Part shown: piece by piece, positions 13,857-17,243 of the stretch
Layout of the letters: every line of letters starts with the position of its first letter
How positions within the stretch are numbered: position 1 is the stretch's first letter
Notes under the pieces: model-generated
Database searches by the model: none
Seen by the model: only the letters and a program-made list of their open reading frames with translations
Told to the model about the DNA's origin: nothing
Assembly: GCA_002713705.1 (NCBI GenBank)
Contig: PAUJ01000027.1
Coordinates: 24,623 to 41,865 of the forward strand
Origin: Flavobacteriaceae bacterium
Lineage (GTDB): Bacteria > Bacteroidota > Bacteroidia > Flavobacteriales > Flavobacteriaceae
Length of the DNA: 17,243 nt
Direction: 5' to 3'
Translations under genes and position numbers: made by a program

Positions 13857-14469
13857 GAAAAAAGAGAGAATGCAAAACCTGATTATTATCGGACACCCTG
13901 ATGAGAAATCATTTTGCTACAATGGTATTTTTAAAACTATTCAAAAAACATTATTAGAGTCAGATTATCTAAATGAAATTGAAGTTATTGATTTATATAG
14001 AGATAGTTTTGCAAGACCTAGAACAGATCTTATTGAAAAATATAAAGATCTAGTTAAATGGGCAGATCGAATTTACTTTGTATCACCAGTTTGGTGGTTT
14101 AGATTAACGCCAAGAATGGAGATATTCTTTGATGAGGTGTTAACTCCAGGCTATGCATACCAATTTGTACCAGTGGTAGGTCCGTATGCCTATCCTAAGC
14201 CATTCTTAGGAGATAAAAAGATAAGAACATATATCACGCATGGTGCACCTTCACTACCGGTTAGAACGCTTTATTTGAACTCACCTAAACTAAGATTGGT
14301 GATGGGAGTATTTACATTTGTCTTTGGATGGCGACTGTCTTTATGGACTAAGACTAAACAATTTTGGTCAGTTCCATTTGTTTCTACAGCAAAAAGAAAG
14401 AAATATTTAGAAACAGTTCGAAAAGATATTGTAAAAGACTTGAAGAAGCATCAAATTAAACGAAAATGA
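13843..14469 (+). CDS. Flavodoxin-fold NAD(P)H:quinone oxidoreductase-like protein
   Basis: The fold matches the KefF/MdaB/NQO-type flavoproteins, which bind FMN or FAD and reduce quinones or nitro compounds with NAD(P)H in the cytoplasm. Visible motifs are an N-terminal strand and phosphate loop LIIIGHPDEKSF (residues 13-24), a DLYRDSFARPR segment, then WADRIYFVSPVWWFRLTPRMEIFFDEVLTPGYAY. The PVWW...D...G stretch is characteristic of the family. The later THGAP segment is the usual flavin-ring loop. ATG 13843 adds nine residues; ATG 13870 (MQNLIII) is the more typical family start. At about 200 aa the length is normal. The loop after THGAPS is more hydrophobic than usual. It overlaps both neighbours, so it is part of the late operon. 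Such genes are uncommon phage metabolic genes; the substrate is unknown. Confidence 0.82.
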   Translation: MSICKKKERMQNLIIIGHPDEKSFCYNGIFKTIQKTLLESDYLNEIEVIDLYRDSFARPRTDLIEKYKDLVKWADRIYFVSPVWWFRLTPRMEIFFDEVLTPGYAYQFVPVVGPYAYPKPFLGDKKIRTYITHGAPSLPVRTLYLNSPKLRLVMGVFTFVFGWRLSLWTKTKQFWSVPFVSTAKRKKYLETVRKDIVKDLKKHQIKRK

Positions 14470-14600
14470 CAGATTTTATTTATCACGCAATGGGTTTCTG
14501 TGGAGAGCATTGGCACCCTAATGCAATTAATATAACAGCTATGATAATGGTAGCAACACTAATTTTAAAATCAATAAAAAACAATTATGAAAAAGCTTAA
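14466..14600 (+). CDS. Small membrane protein, 44 aa
   Basis: The ATG overlaps the upstream TGA as ATGA, a classic coupled start. The product begins MTDFIYHAMGFCGEHWHPNA. The GFCGEHWHPN segment resembles a Cys-Gly-(Asp/Glu)-x-His-Pro motif seen in short phage proteins of unknown function. Residues 20-36 (AINITAMIMVATLILKS) form one predicted membrane segment followed by a basic end. Its 3' end overlaps the next gene by 14 nt. It is the first of three consecutive small membrane proteins. Confidence 0.6.
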   Translation: MTDFIYHAMGFCGEHWHPNAINITAMIMVATLILKSIKNNYEKA

Positions 14601-14784
14601 AAACATTTTATTCGAATGGTATGCAGTTATCTTTGCATTCGGTTGTTTACTTTACTCAGTAGGGCTGGGTTTAACAGGTAGCTTTGCAGAGGCACAATAC
14701 TCTGCACATTGGCCAGGTACTATTCTTCTATTTGCAATCGCTGCAAATCAAATTCAAAACAATAGTAAAAACAGAAAATTATGA
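14587..14784 (+). CDS. Small membrane protein, 65 aa, two predicted segments
   Basis: A basic start (MKKLKN) leads into a hydrophobic segment at about residues 8-30 (YAVIFAFGCLLYSVGLGL). A short polar loop with aromatic and His residues follows, then a second hydrophobic stretch at about 43-54 (PGTILLFAIAAN) and a basic tail. Two segments with charged ends resemble small phage holins and other inner-membrane proteins, but no lysin gene is seen nearby to support a lysis role. It overlaps both neighbours (14 and 4 nt). Confidence 0.65.
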   Translation: MKKLKNILFEWYAVIFAFGCLLYSVGLGLTGSFAEAQYSAHWPGTILLFAIAANQIQNNSKNRKL

Positions 14785-15041
14785 ATCCGGTAATGTTTCT
14801 TGTAGGTGGCATTATTTTTGCAGCATACATGTATTTCTTAATTTGGAATATATTCCATAATTCTAAAAGAAATAAAGAAGAGAATTATCCAGACTACTAC
14901 TCTAGACATGGTCAGCCTGATAATATGGATTACGATGGTGCGGGTAATTTTACTAGGTTTCCAAATGCCGAAATGCCAAAGCCAAAAAGACCTAAAAAGA
15001 AAGCCTCTAGAACTAAAACAAAATCTAAAACAACAGTATAA
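14781..15041 (+). CDS. Small single-span membrane protein with basic tail, 86 aa
   Basis: It starts in an ATGA overlap with the preceding gene. Residues 4-25 (VMFLVGGIIFAAYMYFLIW) form one membrane segment. The rest is polar, with an acidic and aromatic middle (ENYPDYYSRHG) and a strongly basic C-terminus rich in Lys, Arg, Ser and Thr (KPKRPKKKASRTKTKSKTTV). This suggests an N-out, C-in anchor whose tail could contact acidic partners, the membrane surface or DNA. No family is recognised. Confidence 0.65.
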   Translation: MNPVMFLVGGIIFAAYMYFLIWNIFHNSKRNKEENYPDYYSRHGQPDNMDYDGAGNFTRFPNAEMPKPKRPKKKASRTKTKSKTTV

Positions 15042-15046
15042 CAACT

Positions 15047-15520
15047 ATGAAATTAATCCTAGTAGGTAAAGCAGCAGCAGGTAAAGACTTTTTAAAGACA
15101 AGATTGGCAAAGAAAGGGTTTGTAAACGGTGTTAGCCATACTACTAGACCTCCTAGAGAAAATGAAATTAATCATAAAGATTATCACTTTGTTGATAAAC
15201 AAGAATTTGAAGATATGATTTCTTGTGGAGATTTTGTAGAGTATATGGAATTTAATGGTTGGTATTATGGTCAAACAAAGAGAGATTTCGATCTTGCCGA
15301 TGTAATGATAATGTCAAAAGACGGCTTAGATGTTTTACCAAGAGAATATAGAGACCAATGCATGGTAATATATTTAGATCCACCTAGAATTACTAGAATT
15401 CAAAGACTAGAACATAGAAACGATATTAACGATTCTATTATGAGAAGAATGGACACTGACGATGCGCAGTTTAAAGACTTCAGAGATTATGACTTAAAAG
15501 TTAGAAATGAGGACTTTTAA
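15047..15520 (+). CDS. Guanylate kinase-like nucleoside monophosphate kinase
   Basis: The sequence follows guanylate kinase from end to end: P-loop GKAAAGKD (residues 7-14), GMP-binding VSHTTRPPRENE and HKDYHF (29-48), FVEYMEFNGWYYG (63-75), an Arg-rich lid (RITRIQRLEHRN, 114-125), RRM and the closing strand YDLKVRNED. It would phosphorylate GMP or dGMP for DNA synthesis. At 157 aa it is shorter than bacterial enzymes (about 200) and lacks the last helix after the N-D motif. The P-loop has Asp where Ser/Thr usually follows Gly-Lys, as in the T4 gp1-type GKD loops, so activity may persist. It starts 5 nt after the membrane protein gene. Confidence 0.8.
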   Translation: MKLILVGKAAAGKDFLKTRLAKKGFVNGVSHTTRPPRENEINHKDYHFVDKQEFEDMISCGDFVEYMEFNGWYYGQTKRDFDLADVMIMSKDGLDVLPREYRDQCMVIYLDPPRITRIQRLEHRNDINDSIMRRMDTDDAQFKDFRDYDLKVRNEDF

Positions 15521-15554
15521 AATTAAGATAAATAATTAAACTAAAATAACAAAA

Positions 15555-16064
15555 ATGAGCAAATCATTAGAAAATCAAAAGAAAGCTTTACAAGAAAAGG
15601 CTGATGGGTTACAAGTAAGAGCGGCAGAAGAAACTTTTGCAATTGTACTTGATGATAGAAAACAGGTAAAAACTGTAATGGACCATCTAAATAAAGGTTA
15701 CAATTGGAAAACAAATAATGCTGCAGTATTAGTATCTCTTTATGACCAACTTAAAAAGCAAAATAAAGAATTATTAAGTTCAGATGCAGAGGAAACTGTA
15801 ATCAATTTAAGAGGACATGAGTTAAATGCGCTTTACCAAGCACTTTTATCATGTGAAGGTACTGGTGTTGAAAGCGCTAGAAAATTCATAATCATGTTGA
15901 CTAACATTGGAGAAACTGTTTCAAAAGCAATGTCTAAATTAGCAGAATTAAATTCTGAAATCTCAGAGACTCATAAAGAGTTAGCTGAGCTAGAAGAACA
16001 ATTAAATGCTGCTGAGGTAGTTGAGCCTGAGCTAGAAACAGCGACGAATGAAACAAGCAAGTAA
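15555..16064 (+). CDS. Hypothetical coiled-coil protein, 169 aa
   Basis: No family is recognised. The N-terminus (1-25) is helical and charged. The middle (30-120) alternates helices, with polar NLRGHELNALYQALL around residues 86-100. A strong heptad-like region at about 125-155 (SKLAELNSEISETHKELAEL) predicts a coiled coil and oligomerisation, ending in an acidic Glu/Val-rich tail. It has no membrane segment. A 34-nt A-rich gap precedes it, and its end overlaps the nuclease-like gene by 17 nt, so the two products are probably made together. Confidence 0.65.
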   Translation: MSKSLENQKKALQEKADGLQVRAAEETFAIVLDDRKQVKTVMDHLNKGYNWKTNNAAVLVSLYDQLKKQNKELLSSDAEETVINLRGHELNALYQALLSCEGTGVESARKFIIMLTNIGETVSKAMSKLAELNSEISETHKELAELEEQLNAAEVVEPELETATNETSK

Positions 16065-16584
16065 ATCTCAGAAGAGAGTAGAATTTTTAGATCTTATTTC
16101 TGAAGCTATCACACATGATGATATTTTTGGAACATTGAATTACAAGAAAAAGTCAGAAGATCAGATCAAACAATTTATTTACCCACACCTTGTAAGAGAC
16201 TTAACTAATTATGTAGTCTCTGAAGGTGAGGATGATAAAGAAAAAGCTAAGGAGATTGTAAAGTCTTCAATCAACTGGGAAGGTGATGTAAATACTACAG
16301 TATCACACATCCTCTTCATGGGCACTAGAAATAGACCAGATATGACAGTTGAGATGAATGGTATTAAAATTGCCATTGAATTTAAAAAAGGTAAAAGAGG
16401 ATCAGATCTTAGAGCTGGTATTGGTCAATCATTGATTTATGCTACACATTATGATTTTGTACTCTATCTTTTTATAGACATATCAGATGACAAAAGAATA
16501 CAGAACGCCCAAGGCGGAGTTAATGAACTATCATTAACAGGAGAACTTTGGGATAACTACAACATTAAATTTATAGTAGCTTAA
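16048..16584 (+). CDS. PD-(D/E)XK nuclease-fold protein
   Basis: The core RPDMTVEMNGIKIAIEFKKG contains Asp98 in the PD motif and Glu111-x-Lys113 in the (D/E)XK motif on the next strand, the metal and catalytic residues of restriction-type nucleases. GIGQSLIYATHYDFVLYLFIDI (125-146) supplies the family's Gln-containing helix (Gln127) and the following strand. The N-terminal 80 residues are helical, with Tyr/Phe-rich segments near 40-55 that may bind DNA. All catalytic positions appear intact. The target, and whether it acts on host DNA, phage DNA or in repair or recombination, is unknown. The gene overlaps the coiled-coil gene and is followed 1 nt later by the phosphoesterase-like gene. Confidence 0.78.
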   Translation: MKQASKSQKRVEFLDLISEAITHDDIFGTLNYKKKSEDQIKQFIYPHLVRDLTNYVVSEGEDDKEKAKEIVKSSINWEGDVNTTVSHILFMGTRNRPDMTVEMNGIKIAIEFKKGKRGSDLRAGIGQSLIYATHYDFVLYLFIDISDDKRIQNAQGGVNELSLTGELWDNYNIKFIVA

Positions 16585-16585
16585 A

Positions 16586-17104
16586 ATGGGTAAAACATTT
16601 GTAACATCTAATCTTCAACTTGGCAGGCCAGGTGCAATTAAAAAATATGGAAGAGACCACAAGTCAGTAGATGAAATGACTGACGATCTTATCAGGACTT
16701 GGAATTCTGTAGTTACACAAAATGATACAGTTTATCATTTAGGTAATTTTGCATGGGATCCTAGAACTGCACAATCTGCAATGTTAGCACTAAATGGTAA
16801 AATTAAATTTAGTTTAGGAGAACATGATGAAGCTATTGAACTATTAGATCAAAAAGGAATGTTAAGACCTGGATGTGAGATTGTAAAATGTATTGAAACA
16901 GATACGGATAATGAAGCAGTCTTATCTTATTGGCCATTAGCTTACTGGCCGAATAAACCTAAGAAATGGTATTCTATCATTGGCTTTCCACAAAAGTCTT
17001 TTAAATCTGACCCTAAGAAGAAAGTAATCAATGCTTCTACTGACTTCTGGTCTCATAAGCCACAAGAATTACACAAACTTATGGGTATTTTTGACGATTT
17101 TTAA
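16586..17104 (+). CDS. Calcineurin-type phosphoesterase homologue with most metal ligands replaced (probable pseudoenzyme)
   Basis: The 172-aa scaffold matches small phage/bacterial metallophosphoesterases: an opening strand with SNLQLGR, VDEMTDDLIRTWNSVVTQNDTVYHLGNF, LNGKIKFSLGEHDE, VLSYWPLAYWP and the end STDFWSHKPQEL. The metal-binding motifs are altered at almost every site. SDxHxGH is SNLQLGR (Asp9 to Asn, His11 to Gln), GDF is GNF (Asp54 to Asn), GNHD is GEHD (Asn79 to Glu, His80 kept), SHyP is SYWP (His115 to Tyr), and HGHxH is IGFPQ (132-136). An active two-metal centre is very unlikely. The frame is otherwise intact, with no stop or frameshift, so the protein is likely kept for a non-catalytic role such as binding. 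The start is 1 nt after the nuclease-like gene's stop codon. Confidence 0.8.
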   Translation: MGKTFVTSNLQLGRPGAIKKYGRDHKSVDEMTDDLIRTWNSVVTQNDTVYHLGNFAWDPRTAQSAMLALNGKIKFSLGEHDEAIELLDQKGMLRPGCEIVKCIETDTDNEAVLSYWPLAYWPNKPKKWYSIIGFPQKSFKSDPKKKVINASTDFWSHKPQELHKLMGIFDDF

Positions 17105-17197
17105 AATTGTTAATAACTTTTGCAAAATAATTGCCTCTAGACTTTCTAGTGTCAATTATTTTTCGTATATTAGTACTGTAATTAAAAGCTAATAAAC
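17105..17197 (+). promoter_or_regulatory. Intergenic region with candidate Bacteroidota-type promoter
   Basis: This 93-nt gap is long for this genome and suggests a new transcription unit. Two candidates resemble the Bacteroidota TTTG / TAnnTTTG promoter: TTTG at 17090-17093 with AACTTTTG at 17115-17122 (21-nt spacer), and TTTC at 17143-17146 with TATATTAG at 17166-17173 (19-nt spacer, 24 nt before the ATG). A small inverted repeat CTAGA/TCTAG with a 3-nt loop lies at 17136-17148. The TATATAAT late motif is absent. Confidence 0.35.
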
Positions 17198-17243
17198 ATG
17201 TCTACATTTTCTATTTCAAATCAAGAACAATTCGAAGACGCTC
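17198..17243 (+). CDS. Start of an unidentified gene, cut off by the window
   Basis: An ATG after an A-rich leader (AATAAAC) opens a frame beginning MSTFSISNQEQFEDA that runs off the window. Only 15 residues are visible, too few to identify a family. Its spacing from the previous gene and the promoter-like sequences upstream support a real start. Confidence 0.5.
   Translation, partial: MSTFSISNQEQFEDA

Noticed and set aside
1..17243. tRNA genes, CRISPR arrays, insertion sequences, integrase or attachment sites
   Set aside because: No cloverleaf-type sequence, regularly spaced short repeats, transposase or integrase motifs or flanking direct repeats were seen. The only clear repeats are protein-coding ones inside the tape measure gene.

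Overview
The window looks like part of the genome of a T4-like contractile-tailed phage (myovirus). All genes lie on the + strand, are tightly packed, and are AT-rich. The left part carries recognisable T4-type morphogenesis genes: large terminase (gp17-like), tail sheath (gp18-like) and tail tube (gp19-like). The host is probably a member of the Bacteroidota, perhaps marine. This is inference: start codons are preceded by A-rich stretches with almost no Shine-Dalgarno sequences, and the last intergenic gap holds sequences resembling the Bacteroidota TTTG / TAnnTTTG promoter. No tRNA, rRNA, CRISPR array or insertion sequence was seen.

Region 1 (1-5333), packaging and tail shaft. The terminase frame is open from base 1, so its N-terminus lies outside the window. 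An unusually long tail sheath (980 aa) and the tail tube follow, ending at a strong hairpin terminator. In T4 the portal gene follows the tube gene; here it does not.

Region 2 (5334-10461), tail assembly. A small ribbon-helix-helix-like protein precedes a gp26-like baseplate/hub-assembly protein. An overlapping +1-frame ORF (gp51-like or tape-measure-chaperone-like) follows, then a 1178-aa tape measure protein with about ten hydrophobic segments and four tandem repeats of about 95 aa.

Region 3 (10472-15041), accessory genes. It encodes a GT-A glycosyltransferase with a DSD motif, a KTSC-domain protein, several very small ORFs, a NEIL1-like DNA glycosylase with a zincless finger, a flavodoxin-fold NAD(P)H:quinone-reductase-like protein and three consecutive small membrane proteins. 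Many neighbours overlap by 4-26 nt, suggesting coupled translation.

Region 4 (15047-17243) encodes a guanylate-kinase-like protein, a coiled-coil protein, a PD-(D/E)XK nuclease-fold protein, and a calcineurin-type phosphoesterase in which nearly all metal ligands are replaced. A new transcription unit appears to start at the right edge.

A recurring intergenic element, TATATAAT/A, lies upstream of the sheath, tube, ribbon-helix-helix, tape-measure and DNA glycosylase genes. It resembles the T4 late promoter TATAAATA and is the best candidate for this phage's late promoter. The most unusual items are the apparent pseudo-phosphoesterase, the NEIL1-like glycosylase, the late-promoter family, the hairpin predicted at the very 5' end of the tape-measure transcript, and the possible +1 frameshift before the tape measure gene.
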